A model generated the notes under the pieces. It ran no database searches, was not told the origin of the DNA, and saw only the letters and a program-made list of their open reading frames with translations. A program made the translations under genes and the position numbers. Of a stretch of 64,000 nt of DNA, positions 52,817-62,319 are shown piece by piece (positions within the stretch are counted from its first letter, which is position 1; the number at the start of each line of letters is the position of its first letter). The DNA is from Rhodobacteraceae bacterium IMCC1909 (GTDB taxonomy: Bacteria; Pseudomonadota; Alphaproteobacteria; Rhodobacterales; Rhodobacteraceae): contig JAPDHM010000001.1 of assembly GCA_030704425.1 (NCBI GenBank), positions 372,001-436,000 of the forward strand, read 5' to 3'.

Positions 52817-54463
52817 TCATTTGCCCTTGATAGACACAGCATCAGCTTTGATCATATCCGCTGCTTTTTCTGCGATCATAATGGTTGGTGCATTCGTATT
52901 TCCGGAGATTAACTCTGGCATGATGGAGGCATCAACCACGCGTAAATTATGAATGCCATACACGCGAAGTCTACTGTCGACCACGTCGCCCGCGTCCGGG
53001 CTTGGCCCCATGCGGCAGGTTGATACGGGATGATAGAGCGTGACGCCCGTTGCGAGCGCATAGTTCAGCAGATCCGCATCACTCAATCTATCAATCCCTG
53101 GGGCAATCTCACGATCAACCCACTGTGACATTATTGGGGTTGCCATGAGATCGCGCGCAATTTTCATACCGGCGATATGCACGGATTGATCTCTTTGATC
53201 CTCTAAGTAATTCGGGACGATATGCGGCGCGTCTGACGGGTTTGGCGATTGAATATGCACATGACCACGACTGAAGGGGCGCAATTGGCAAGGTCCAATC
53301 GTCAGGCCTGGAAAGCGGTCAAACACCCGTTCCGCTGGATTTTCAAAACTTGCATTTGCGATATGATACTGAATATCTGGCCGTGGTTGTGAGGGATCCG
53401 ATTTCACAAATCCCGCCAGCATTCCCGCCGGGAGCGACAGCGTGCCTCTGCGGGTCAAGCCAAACCGCAAGATTTCAGCCAAAAGGCGCAGCCCCCTAGA
53501 ATTTTTGTTGATAGAAAGATCCGCCGACAGCTGCCACGACAGGCGGGAAATATAATGGTCGGACAAATGCTCTCCTACGCCGCTGAGCGGATGTGTGACA
53601 GCGAGGCCGTGTTTTTGCAAAATTTTCGGATCGCCAATGCCGGACAATTCGAGCAGCTGCGGGGATTGTATGGCACCGGCGGATAGAATGACCTCGCGGG
53701 TTGCCTGCAAGTTCTGACTCCGCCCGCCGCGAAAGACATGCACGCCGCGCGCCGTTTTGTTGTGGTCAATATCGAGGCCAATGACCTGACATTTGGTCAG
53801 AACCGTCAAATTGGAACGGCGCCGAACCGGTGCGAGATAAGCCTTTTTTGCGGAAAATCGTAACCCGTGGCTTTGCGTCAATTGGTAGTAGCCAAACCCT
53901 TCTTGCGTCTGGCCATTATAGTCGGCGTTTATCGGAAATTGCAAAGACTGGGCCGACTCCATAAGCCGGTCCAATATGGGATATGTCGAGCGAATAGCGT
54001 TGACTTTTAAAGGCCCATCAGCGCCGCGAAACTGCATGTCTCCTGGCTCCTGCAAAGATGCAATTTGGCAATTTTCGGATTTCTTGAAGTAAGGCAAAAC
54101 GTCCAAATAGGACCAGCCAGCGTTGCCCCGCGCCGCCCAAGCGTCATAATCTTCCGCTTGACCGCGCACATAGAGCATCGCGTTTATTGCAGAAGACCCG
54201 CCCAGAACTTTGCCCCGCGGCATCGCAATTTTTCGATCCGCCGTGCGTGCATCCGGCGCAGTGTTGAACATCCAATTCACCTTTGGATTGACCATGGTTT
54301 TGATATAGCCGGCGGGTATATGGATCAGCGGATTCCAATCCTCGCCCCCAGCTTCAATCAACGTGACATGCACATTGGGGTTTTCGCTCAAACGGTTGGC
54401 CAAGACGCAGCCAGCCGATCCCCCGCCAACAATGATGTAGTCTGTTTGCACGTCATATTCCAA
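52817..54463 (-). CDS. GMC-family FAD oxidoreductase (choline dehydrogenase-like)
   Basis: 548 residues. FAD motif DYIIVGGGSAGCVLANRLSE (8-27), GMC signature MPRGKVLGGSSAINAMLYVR, and C-terminal catalytic region TLYHPVSTCRMGPSPDAGDV with the active-site His, ending NTNAPTIMIAEKAADMI. Oxidises an alcohol to an aldehyde. BetA-like in layout, but many GMC paralogs exist and no betaine genes are next to it, so the substrate is open. Confidence 0.9.
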   Translation of the reverse strand: MEYDVQTDYIIVGGGSAGCVLANRLSENPNVHVTLIEAGGEDWNPLIHIPAGYIKTMVNPKVNWMFNTAPDARTADRKIAMPRGKVLGGSSAINAMLYVRGQAEDYDAWAARGNAGWSYLDVLPYFKKSENCQIASLQEPGDMQFRGADGPLKVNAIRSTYPILDRLMESAQSLQFPINADYNGQTQEGFGYYQLTQSHGLRFSAKKAYLAPVRRRSNLTVLTKCQVIGLDIDHNKTARGVHVFRGGRSQNLQATREVILSAGAIQSPQLLELSGIGDPKILQKHGLAVTHPLSGVGEHLSDHYISRLSWQLSADLSINKNSRGLRLLAEILRFGLTRRGTLSLPAGMLAGFVKSDPSQPRPDIQYHIANASFENPAERVFDRFPGLTIGPCQLRPFSRGHVHIQSPNPSDAPHIVPNYLEDQRDQSVHIAGMKIARDLMATPIMSQWVDREIAPGIDRLSDADLLNYALATGVTLYHPVSTCRMGPSPDAGDVVDSRLRVYGIHNLRVVDASIMPELISGNTNAPTIMIAEKAADMIKADAVSIKGK

Positions 54464-54686
54464 ATCTGTAGATCGCTACCGAATTAAAGACACAGTCCAG
54501 CTTAAACTCATTTGATACAAATATGCGATACATAAATAATAAGGTTATAAGGTTGAAAAGGGCGCCCACTTCGCCAGTGTTTTAAACCTTAGAGCTGAGA
54601 ATTATTTTACCAGTTAGCTATTTCTATTCTATCAAAAAAAGGCAGGAGCGCTTAAGCTGGTTCCAACTTTCATGGACCGGACAAAA

Positions 54687-55223
54687 ATGGCGCAAAAATC
54701 CACGATCTATAAAGCCGAGCTCTCCGTTTCTGATATGGATCGCCATTACTACGAAACCCACAAGCTTACGGTGGCGAAGCATCCTTCCGAAACCGACGAG
54801 CGTATGATGCTGCGCTTGCTCGCCTTTGCATTGCACGCAAGCGAACGTCTGGAGTTTTCCAAAGGCATTTCCACCGATGACGAACCGGACCTTTGGGAAA
54901 AAAGCTTGAATGGTGAGACAGATCTATGGATTGCGCTAGGGTTGCCCAGCGAGAAACTTATTCGGCAATCCTGTGGCAAAGCTAAGACCGTCATCATCTA
55001 TTCTTACGGTGGAAAATCTGCCGAAGTGTGGTGGGATAAAGTTCAAAACGGCACCACAAGATTCAAAAACCTAAGTGTCATGAATATTTCAGAAACCAAT
55101 TGTGCCCAATTGGGGGATCTGGCCAGCCGTTCCATGCAGTTGCAAGTGAATATTCAAGACGGCGATGTCATGGTAAGTGTGGGGGACACTATGCTCTATG
55201 TCACACCGAGTAGGTGGAAATAG
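54687..55223 (+). CDS. yaeQ: YaeQ family protein
   Basis: 178 residues from ATG 54687; an earlier ATG at 54672 is less likely. Starts MAQKSTIYKAELSVSDMDRH with HPSETDERMMLRLLAFALHA, the YaeQ family pattern of a PD-(D/E)XK nuclease-like fold. Cellular role not established. Confidence 0.92.
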   Translation: MAQKSTIYKAELSVSDMDRHYYETHKLTVAKHPSETDERMMLRLLAFALHASERLEFSKGISTDDEPDLWEKSLNGETDLWIALGLPSEKLIRQSCGKAKTVIIYSYGGKSAEVWWDKVQNGTTRFKNLSVMNISETNCAQLGDLASRSMQLQVNIQDGDVMVSVGDTMLYVTPSRWK

Positions 55224-55298
55224 CGTTTTTAATTTGAAATCTAGCTTCTCTGGTCCCCAATATCTTGCAGCGCGCGTATTGTTCTGTCCAATGCTCGT

Positions 55299-55709
55299 CT
55301 ATTTAGGAGGAGGCGTTTTTTCAAAGCTTGGCAGACCCTTTGGGATCTGATGAAAGGGCTGCTTGTCTACACAAAAAATTGCGGATTGCGGCTGAAACCA
55401 TGAGTGATCATCTAACGTACCAATTTTTAAAACCAACATGCCAGGTCGAGGTGGGCTTTTGACGCAGATGTGAGTTCCGCAATTGCCGCAAAAATATCGA
55501 ACACGGGGCTCGTTTAAATCGCGCCTTGCGAAGGTTTTGAGTTCGCCGCGTATGACCGTAAACGTGTTTTCGGAAATCACAATTGAGGCATTGGGTTCAC
55601 CGCCTGAAAGATAACGGCATTCCCTACAATGACATAAAATTTGCGAATGTATTGGCTCCTTAAACTCAAACTCAATATCTCCGCAATAACATCTGCCCCT
55701 ATGTTTCAT
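55299..55709 (-). CDS. GFA/CENP-V family zinc protein
   Basis: 136 residues. Zinc-ligand pattern of the glutathione-dependent formaldehyde-activating family: CYCGDIEFEF, CHCRECR and CGNCGTHIC. Members are small carbon-sulphur lyase-like folds; most have no known substrate. Stands alone. Confidence 0.88.
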   Translation of the reverse strand: MKHRGRCYCGDIEFEFKEPIHSQILCHCRECRYLSGGEPNASIVISENTFTVIRGELKTFARRDLNEPRVRYFCGNCGTHICVKSPPRPGMLVLKIGTLDDHSWFQPQSAIFCVDKQPFHQIPKGLPSFEKTPPPK

Positions 55710-55918
55710 CTCTACCGCCTTTACCCGTTTTGGTACCGTAACTCTTGCACCATCTCATAAAATACCCAAGAAAAATCTGGTTCCTGATGATAAGGTTTGC
55801 AGATAACCTCAAACCAGACCCAATATTGTATGACGCAATTGGGGTTGAATAGAGATTGCACCCGTTAACTCTATTGAACCTTCTAGGATCGCATACTGCG
55901 CTGTATCGACGCCAATAT

Positions 55919-56836
55919 TCATGGGGAGGTGATTGGCGGGGGTTTTCTTCTCTTGCCTGAGAGGGCATTGCCCGCAATCGCTGCAAGCAAAACCATTCCG
56001 CCGATCAGCGTGTTCAGACTTGCGGTTTCGCCGAGAAATAACCAAACCCAAATTGGACCCAATAGGACTTCGGCGAGCGACAATAAGGCAAGTTCTGCGG
56101 CGGGCAGGCTGCGAGAGCCTAACGTATATAGGATGAGACCGGCCCCAACTTGAAACACCCCCATTCCCATTGATATCACGCCATCGTTCGGGCTCAAAAT
56201 GAGTGGGAGCTGAAGGCTGACGCAGATGACAAGGGTAATAATGATTGCAAAGAGGCCTGAAAGAAACACTGCGGGCAGCATTTCGCCTGTTCGACCCCAG
56301 CGCAATGCGACCGTAAAAATAGCGAAGCCAAAGGCCGATCCGAGCGCCGCTAAACTGCCCTTAATCGCAACGCTGCCGGACTTGTCTGCAACCATGAGCG
56401 CGATTCCGGCAATAGCAATGACAATCGCAATCCAGGTTGCAAGGCGTACGCGTTCCCGCAGAACAACCCATCCCAGGACGGCCGCCATAAACGGGGCTGT
56501 TGCAAATAAAAGCATGGCATTTGCGACTGAAGTATTTTGGATGGAGTAAATACCGCCAGAATATGCTGCGACCAGTGAGAGTCCGGCTATAATGACTGGA
56601 TAGCCAATGCGTCGAATTTGAGCAAAAGGGCTTTCGCCTGAGCGAATTTTAATAAGCACGTAAAGAAACAGCGACATGCTTACCGACCGATAAAGCAAGA
56701 TCTGCCAAACAAAGGCATCTTCGATCATGCGAATCCCGAGCCCGACTGTCGACCATAAAATTCCCGCTGCGAAAACGAAAAATACGCCATATTTGTGAGC
56801 ATCTGCGCTAACCGGAGTGGAGGATAGGATTGTCAT
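55919..56836 (-). CDS. EamA/DMT-family exporter
   Basis: 305 residues, ten membrane segments in two EamA repeats. First half ends NAMLLFATAPFMAAVLGWVV; second half contains LLSLAEVLLGPIWVWLFLGE. ATG at 56836 is preferred over a TTG at 56851. Third DMT exporter in the window; substrate unknown. Confidence 0.9.
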   Translation of the reverse strand: MTILSSTPVSADAHKYGVFFVFAAGILWSTVGLGIRMIEDAFVWQILLYRSVSMSLFLYVLIKIRSGESPFAQIRRIGYPVIIAGLSLVAAYSGGIYSIQNTSVANAMLLFATAPFMAAVLGWVVLRERVRLATWIAIVIAIAGIALMVADKSGSVAIKGSLAALGSAFGFAIFTVALRWGRTGEMLPAVFLSGLFAIIITLVICVSLQLPLILSPNDGVISMGMGVFQVGAGLILYTLGSRSLPAAELALLSLAEVLLGPIWVWLFLGETASLNTLIGGMVLLAAIAGNALSGKRRKPPPITSP

Positions 56837-56851
56837 TTTAGGGCCGATCAA

Positions 56852-57195
56852 AAAATGTTATTTAAATCTAGGTTAGCTTTTTAATCACAGTCTTGGCCCG
56901 TCAAATGCGACACTGCAAGAGATATAGTGAAGGGCTGGGTTTAAGCGGGCTTGTTTAAGATTGCCAATGACCTCGCTTGAACTTTTGAGCACATACGACG
57001 ACGGCTGCACAAGGGCATGGTGGTGACTTGGTCGCCCCCGGCATAGGGGTAAATTTTTTATAATGGGGCTGTACATTTTTAGGAAAATCCGAAAAAAGGC
57101 CTATCGTTTTGATAGATTGATAAATAAGCGCCGATATTGGGGCATATAATATTATCCGTGATGCAGATTTTGGCGTGCGGTCCTAGGAGTTTTAA
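56852..57195. other. Intergenic stretch upstream of ugd
   Basis: No gene supported. Contains a TATAAT at 57143-57148 in an AT-rich segment that may be the -10 box for ugd; no good -35 box is placed at the right distance. Confidence 0.35.
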
Positions 57196-58362
57196 TTGAG
57201 AATTGCCGTTGCTGGGATTGGCTATGTTGGATTAACCAACGCCGTTCTGCTTGCCCAAAATAATCCAGTTATTGCCTTGGATATTGATGCTGCTTGGGTG
57301 GAATTGGTCAATGCGCGCCAATCCCCAATTGCCGATCCAGAGCTAGAAGAATTCTTGAGAAATTGTGCGTTGGACCTTAGCGCCACCGTGGATGCGCAGC
57401 GTGCCTATAGTCAGGCAGATTATGTCATCGTGGCCACATCCACCAATTATGATCCGCTCACACATTTCTTTGACACCTCCTCTGTGGAAGCGGTGATTGA
57501 GCAGGTGAGCGCGATCAACCCGTCTGCGGTGATCGTAATAAAATCGACCATTCCTGTGGGGTTTGTGGAGCAAGCGCGGGCAAGGTTTGCCTCTAATAAT
57601 ATAATTTTTTCGCCGGAATTTTTGCGCGAAGGCCGGGCTCTTTTTGACGATCTGCACCCCTCGCGGATCATTGTCGGTGAGAGGTCTGAGCGGGCCAAGG
57701 TATTTGCCAATTTACTCTTGGAGGGTGCGCAAACGCGGGAGGTGCCCTTGCTCTTCACGGATGCGCAGGAGGCGGAAGCGATCAAACTCTTTGCCAATAG
57801 CTATTTGGACATGCGGGTTGGTTTTTTTAATGAGCTGGACAGCTATGCCATGGCGCGCGATTTGCAGACACGCCAGATCATTGACGGCGTCTGCCTCGAT
57901 GCGCGCATTGGGAGCCATTATAACAACCCGTCTTTTGGCTATGGCGGGTATTGCTTGCCGAAGGACAGCAAGCAATTGTCTGCAAATTTTGCCCAGGTCC
58001 CGCAAAATCTCATTCAAGAGATTGTGGATGCCAATGACACTCGGAAGGCGTTCCTGGCCGAGAAAATTTTGGAGCGCGCGCCCAAAACAGTTGGGGTGTT
58101 CCGTTTGGTGATGAAGACAGGTTCTGACAATTACCGCGAGTCGGCGATCCAAGGGATTATGGATCGGTTAAAGGCGCGGAATGTTGAGGTGATCATCTAC
58201 GAGCCAACACTTTCAGTTGGGCGGTTTGACGGCGCGCGCGTGGATCTTGATTTGGCGGCCTTTAAGGCGCAATCAGACGTCATATTGGCAAATAGAGCCG
58301 ATGCCACCCTGGCCGATGTTGAGGATAAACTGTTCACCCGCGATGTGTACGACATTGATTGA
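57196..58362 (+). CDS. ugd: UDP-glucose 6-dehydrogenase
   Basis: 388 residues, TTG start with AGGAG six bases upstream. NAD motif [20 protein letters not shown], the substrate loop [20 protein letters not shown] and the catalytic Cys in [14 protein letters not shown]. Makes UDP-glucuronate for capsule or LPS. Same length as the short bacterial Ugd form. The 3' end overlaps the open frame of the neuA fragment that follows. Confidence 0.95.
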   Translation: MRIAVAGIGYVGLTNAVLLAQNNPVIALDIDAAWVELVNARQSPIADPELEEFLRNCALDLSATVDAQRAYSQADYVIVATSTNYDPLTHFFDTSSVEAVIEQVSAINPSAVIVIKSTIPVGFVEQARARFASNNIIFSPEFLREGRALFDDLHPSRIIVGERSERAKVFANLLLEGAQTREVPLLFTDAQEAEAIKLFANSYLDMRVGFFNELDSYAMARDLQTRQIIDGVCLDARIGSHYNNPSFGYGGYCLPKDSKQLSANFAQVPQNLIQEIVDANDTRKAFLAEKILERAPKTVGVFRLVMKTGSDNYRESAIQGIMDRLKARNVEVIIYEPTLSVGRFDGARVDLDLAAFKAQSDVILANRADATLADVEDKLFTRDVYDID

Positions 58363-58600
58363 TTGGTCTTTGGATCAATTGCTGAACAACAGCCGTATTG
58401 AGGCGGTGGGTGTCTCAACCGATGATGAAGAGATTTATGCCTACGTCCGCGCCAAAAACACGGTGGATATCGGCTGTCGCCCCGCAGAGCTTTGCACTGA
58501 TACGGCGGCAAAATGGCCAGTTTGGCAACATTCACTGGCCACTGTTGAAGAAAAATTGGTCAATTTTCGGTCTTTGTTGACCTTGATGGTACCGCTCCGC
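58343..58600 (+). pseudogene. neuA-like fragment (CMP-nonulosonate cytidylyltransferase)
   Basis: The frame reads [52 protein letters not shown], matching the middle of CMP-sialic acid synthetases. In the next frame FSVFVDLDGTAP follows, the family strand around the conserved Asp, so there is a frameshift near 58565. The N-terminal IPARGGSKGIPRKN-type CTP site and the C-terminal half are missing. A longer open frame runs to 58777 but lacks family features beyond about 58620. Confidence 0.7.
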
Positions 58601-58766
58601 AAGCTCGGAAAAATCCAATTTCTCACAAAGACCCGCTGTAATGGCTTCACGGGCTGGAAACTCGATAGTGCTGTCATTGATGCCGATGATAACAGGCTTT
58701 TTGAGGCAGATCCACCACATCACGCGCAAGTTCATAGGTATTTTCTGCAAGATTACGTCACTCGCT

Positions 58767-60038
58767 TTAAGATCTGATCCGTTCGAGCAGCTGGCCTGTC
58801 AAATCGTCCAGCTTGGCCCGGTAATCCGTTTGTAAGCGTTCAAATCCTTCAAGTCCCCGCGCTGCGGGCGCCTGCAGCGCCGCATAGAGATCTTCGGGTC
58901 GCAGGGTAGGGGTGGCCGCTTGCGCTGCGTTGAGGGCGGCATAATCGGCCGCAAAATTGGCCACCCGCGGGCCGTGCATTACGGCACAGCCCAATTGCAG
59001 AGCCTCCCAAGGGTTATGCCCTTCCACTGCGCAAAAACTGCCCCCGATCAGCGCGTGATCGCTACAGGCATACCAAAGCCCCATTTCAGAAAACGTATCG
59101 GCGAGATAGACTTGCGTCTGAGCATCTGGTGCTTCGTCCTGGCTGCGTTGCGCATGACGCAGGCCCGAAAGTTTGGCCAAAATTTCCTTGCGGCGGTCTG
59201 GAAACCGGGGGGCAAGGATGAGCAAATGCGATCCGCCTTGCTCTACAACCTGCCTTTGCACCTGCAGGGCGATATCTTCGTCTGCCGCATGGCAAGACGC
59301 GGCAAGCCAAATTGGGCGCTTACCGATTTGCTTCAAAAATGCCTGTTTTGCGGCGGATGTATAGGCCAGCGGTGGGCAATGGGGCTTTAGGGAGCCGCCA
59401 ATTTGAATGTCCTGCCTTTGCGACAGTTTGGCCACGGCAGCGGCACTTTGGGCCTCTTGAGCGGAGATCAGATCAAATTTCTGATAAAGGGCCCGAAACA
59501 AGATCCGGGCCATGCGCTTGCGCCGAAAAGAGCTGGGCGCCATGCGCAGATTGATCAGTGCTTGTGGGATGCGGTGCCGGGCGGTCTGTACCACGAGACC
59601 AGGCCAAATGTCCTGTTCTGACCACAACGCCAGATCTGGCCGCCAATGATCTAAAAATCGACGATTGTAGAGCGGCGTGTCCAGGGGCAAAAACTGGTGC
59701 AGGGTTCGAGGCGGAAGATTTTTCTCAAAAGTTTCCGCTGAAGCCAGAGTTGTTGAGGTAACCAAGAAATGCAGCTCTGGACGGGCTGCGTGAAGCGCCG
59801 CGATCAGGCCGCGCAGTGCCATGACCTCTCCCAGCCCAACAGCGTTGATCCAGATCAAAGGCCCTTGGGGCCGCGGCTGGCGGGCATGGCCAAGTTTTTC
59901 GCGCCAACGCTTGGGGTGTTCTTTGGCGTTGTTTTTCCGGCGCTTAAGATGCCAAGGCAGAATAGGGGTGATGAGGGCCGTGGCCCCGTGGTACATCGCC
60001 AAGCTGATGCGGCCGAAGAGATTAGGACGCAATGTCAT
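58767..60038 (-). CDS. Kdo-transferase-like glycosyltransferase (WaaA family)
   Basis: 423 residues from the ATG at 60038, which overlaps the neuC end by 17 bases. N-terminal domain has WINAVGLGEVMALRGLIAAL and the PLDTPLYNRRFLDHWRPDLA segment; C-terminal part has LIGGSFCAVEGHNPWEALQL. This is the pattern of 3-deoxy-manno-octulosonate transferases. In the usual enzyme the first motif reads ASVGE; here it is NAVGLGE, with the catalytic Glu kept. Next to neuB and neuC it could move Kdo or another 2-keto acid sugar to the lipid A or a capsule anchor. Confidence 0.85.
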   Translation of the reverse strand: MTLRPNLFGRISLAMYHGATALITPILPWHLKRRKNNAKEHPKRWREKLGHARQPRPQGPLIWINAVGLGEVMALRGLIAALHAARPELHFLVTSTTLASAETFEKNLPPRTLHQFLPLDTPLYNRRFLDHWRPDLALWSEQDIWPGLVVQTARHRIPQALINLRMAPSSFRRKRMARILFRALYQKFDLISAQEAQSAAAVAKLSQRQDIQIGGSLKPHCPPLAYTSAAKQAFLKQIGKRPIWLAASCHAADEDIALQVQRQVVEQGGSHLLILAPRFPDRRKEILAKLSGLRHAQRSQDEAPDAQTQVYLADTFSEMGLWYACSDHALIGGSFCAVEGHNPWEALQLGCAVMHGPRVANFAADYAALNAAQAATPTLRPEDLYAALQAPAARGLEGFERLQTDYRAKLDDLTGQLLERIRS

Positions 60039-61152
60039 GGAATTGTTTTTGCATGGATCTTTGCCAAAACGCATCGGAATTCAGCAGGGTGATGAAATGC
60101 TCTGTTGCATTGCCATCGCCAAATTCAGCGCCGCGGGCAAAGCGTTTGTGCCAATTAGTTTCAATAAATTGCAAAATTCCCTGCATGTCTGAAGCGGGGA
60201 GCTTGGAGATGGAAGGACCGAAGGCCCGATCCGTTTGCCGCGTGCCCACGTCAAGAGAGGCAACCCCCAAAAATGGCGCCTCGCGCACCCCCGCAGAAGA
60301 GTTGCCAACCAGGCAGCCGGCGTTGCGCAAAAGCTCGGAGAACCGGCCAAAGCGCATGGATGGGATAATTTGAAACTGTGATCTTGGCAGGTTTTCCAGG
60401 ACTTTGAGGATGCCTTCTGAACCGGGATCATTATTGGGCTTTATCACGACGAAATATTTGCCGCTGGCTTGTAAGGCTGCACATAAGTCCTGGGCCTGCT
60501 GGCCCATGGTGGCAGCTTCGGATGTGACGGGGTGCAAAATGCAAATGCCATAATCCGCTGTGCGGATCTCGTAATGGCTCAAGACATGTTGCAAGGTAAA
60601 GCCAGAGGGCTGGCCGTGAATGTCCAATTCAGGCGAGCCGATCACATGAATAGAGCTGTCATCTTCCCCCAAAGCCTGCACGCGGCGGGCTGCGGTTTGA
60701 GAACTGACAAAGTGGCAATAGGCCAGTTTGGAATTGCAGTGGCGCAGAATTTCATCAATGGTCCCAGAAACTTCACCACCTTCGATATGGGCGCATTTCA
60801 CATAGTTTGTCGCGCATACGAGAGCGCAGGCGAGGGCCTCCACCCGATCCCCATGCACCAGCACGAGATCCGGCTTGTCTTCCATAATAAAGTCAGAAAA
60901 TCCGAGCATGGTCTTGGCTAGGATCACGTCTTGGGGATCACCAGGCCTTTGGTTGACAAATTCATGGACTGAAGCCCCCGCAAGGCGGTTTACTTCGATT
61001 TTGGTGAGACCATAGCTTTCCAGCATATGCATGCCGGTGACGAAAAAAGAGACTGAAAACCCATCCGCAATTGCGGCTTTGGCCAGCGGTTCGATTTTTC
61101 CGAAATCGGCCCGTGTTCCGGTGACAAAGAGAAGGCGCTGTTTTTGGATCAT
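60022..61152 (-). CDS. neuC: UDP-GlcNAc 2-epimerase, hydrolysing (NeuC type)
   Basis: 376 residues from the ATG at 61152 (an upstream in-frame start at 61182 is less likely). LLFVTGTRADFGKIEPLAKA at the start, then DLVLVHGDRVEALACALVC, the HIEGGEVSGTIDEILRHCNS block and GNSSAGVREAPFLGV. Converts UDP-GlcNAc (or a modified form) to ManNAc-type sugar plus UDP, supplying NeuB. 57 bases from the neuB stop. Confidence 0.92.
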   Translation of the reverse strand: MIQKQRLLFVTGTRADFGKIEPLAKAAIADGFSVSFFVTGMHMLESYGLTKIEVNRLAGASVHEFVNQRPGDPQDVILAKTMLGFSDFIMEDKPDLVLVHGDRVEALACALVCATNYVKCAHIEGGEVSGTIDEILRHCNSKLAYCHFVSSQTAARRVQALGEDDSSIHVIGSPELDIHGQPSGFTLQHVLSHYEIRTADYGICILHPVTSEAATMGQQAQDLCAALQASGKYFVVIKPNNDPGSEGILKVLENLPRSQFQIIPSMRFGRFSELLRNAGCLVGNSSAGVREAPFLGVASLDVGTRQTDRAFGPSISKLPASDMQGILQFIETNWHKRFARGAEFGDGNATEHFITLLNSDAFWQRSMQKQFHDIAS

Positions 61153-61208
61153 GAGGCTCAATACTCTAAATCGCGCGACCATAAAAGACGTGCGGTAGGG
61201 TCGCGGGG

Positions 61209-62243
61209 CTAATCAGTCAAATCGCTCCAGGTCAGTTGGTCGTTTCGGTTGACCGGCCGGGTGAGGCATTTGCCCAAAACCTTGTCAAATTCAAAGCCAG
61301 GGATTTCGCCATTGCCGGGACGACGGGCCCAGATATCTTGCTCCGTGATGCGGTGGCCCTTGGGCAAATCTTTGTCGGCAACAATGCTGGCCCGGGCGAA
61401 GCGATAGACATCTTCCTCCGGTCCGGTGCGTTGTTTGGGATTGTGCAGCGCGGTGTGGATTTCCTGCGACCGATCGATCAGGTGGCGCAATTCGGAAGGG
61501 TCCATCGAACACGCGATATCGGGTCCTTTTCGGTAGCGGCTGTCCGTGTAATGGCGTTCCAAAATTGAGGCGCCCAAAGCCACTGAGGCCAAAGCCATTT
61601 CTGGGCCAATGGAGTGATCGGAAAAGCCAATAATGGCATTGGGGAAAGCCGCTTTAAGATCGCTCACGCCCCGCAGAGAGACAATTTCCGGTGGCGAGGG
61701 GTAGAGATTGGTGCACTCTAACAGCGCATAATCGACGCCAGAGTCTTCAAGAATTTGAACGCTTTGGCGAATCGTCTCGATCGTCTGCATGCCCGTGGAC
61801 AGGATCACCGGCTTACCTTTTTTGGCAATGTGTCGGATCAGTGGCAGATTATCTGCCTCGCCCGAGCCAATTTTGAATCCAGGCACGCCAATTTCTTCGA
61901 GAAAGTCCGAGGCCGCGCGTGAGAAAGGGGTAGATAGGTAGATCAAACCGAGATCTTCCGTATAGGCCTTGAGGGCAATTTCATCGTCTTTGGACAGGGC
62001 GCAGCTGGCCATCACGTCCCAAATCGACATATCTGCATTGGGAGGGAAAATCTGCTTGGCGGCCTCTGTCATCTCATCTTCGACAAAATGCGTCTGATGT
62101 TTGATGCACTCGCAGCCCGAGCGCGCGGCCAGCTCCACCATATGTTTGGCAACCGCAAGATCGCCTCCATGGTTGATACCAATTTCTGCAATCACCAATG
62201 GCTTTTCATTGGGTCCTATTTTTCGATGTCCGATTTGCATGTG
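61209..62243 (-). CDS. neuB: N-acetylneuraminate (nonulosonate) synthase NeuB
   Basis: 344 residues from ATG 62243 with GGAG upstream; the frame extends further but without support. PLVIAEIGINHGGDLAVAKH, KHQTHFVEDEM, VILSTGMQTIETIR and GFSDHSIGPEMALASVALGA are NeuB blocks. A C-terminal antifreeze-like SAF domain (about 280-344) binds the sugar. Condenses PEP with a ManNAc-type sugar. Whether the product is neuraminate or a legionaminate/pseudaminate relative cannot be decided from these blocks. Confidence 0.93.
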   Translation of the reverse strand, partial: HMQIGHRKIGPNEKPLVIAEIGINHGGDLAVAKHMVELAARSGCECIKHQTHFVEDEMTEAAKQIFPPNADMSIWDVMASCALSKDDEIALKAYTEDLGLIYLSTPFSRAASDFLEEIGVPGFKIGSGEADNLPLIRHIAKKGKPVILSTGMQTIETIRQSVQILEDSGVDYALLECTNLYPSPPEIVSLRGVSDLKAAFPNAIIGFSDHSIGPEMALASVALGASILERHYTDSRYRKGPDIACSMDPSELRHLIDRSQEIHTALHNPKQRTGPEEDVYRFARASIVADKDLPKGHRITEQDIWARRPGNGEIPGFEFDKVLGKCLTRPVNRNDQLTWSDLTD

Positions 62244-62319
62244 CCGCTCCGGTGAAACTTGCCGCAACTTAGACCGAAGCCCGGTTAAGGTGAAGTCAAA
62301 ACCACTCTTAAGCGGGTTG

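Noticed and set aside
58443-58777. Intact 144-residue gene after ugd
   Set aside because: The frame is open, but the NeuA similarity switches frame and the protein lacks both ends of the family, so it is treated as a fragment.
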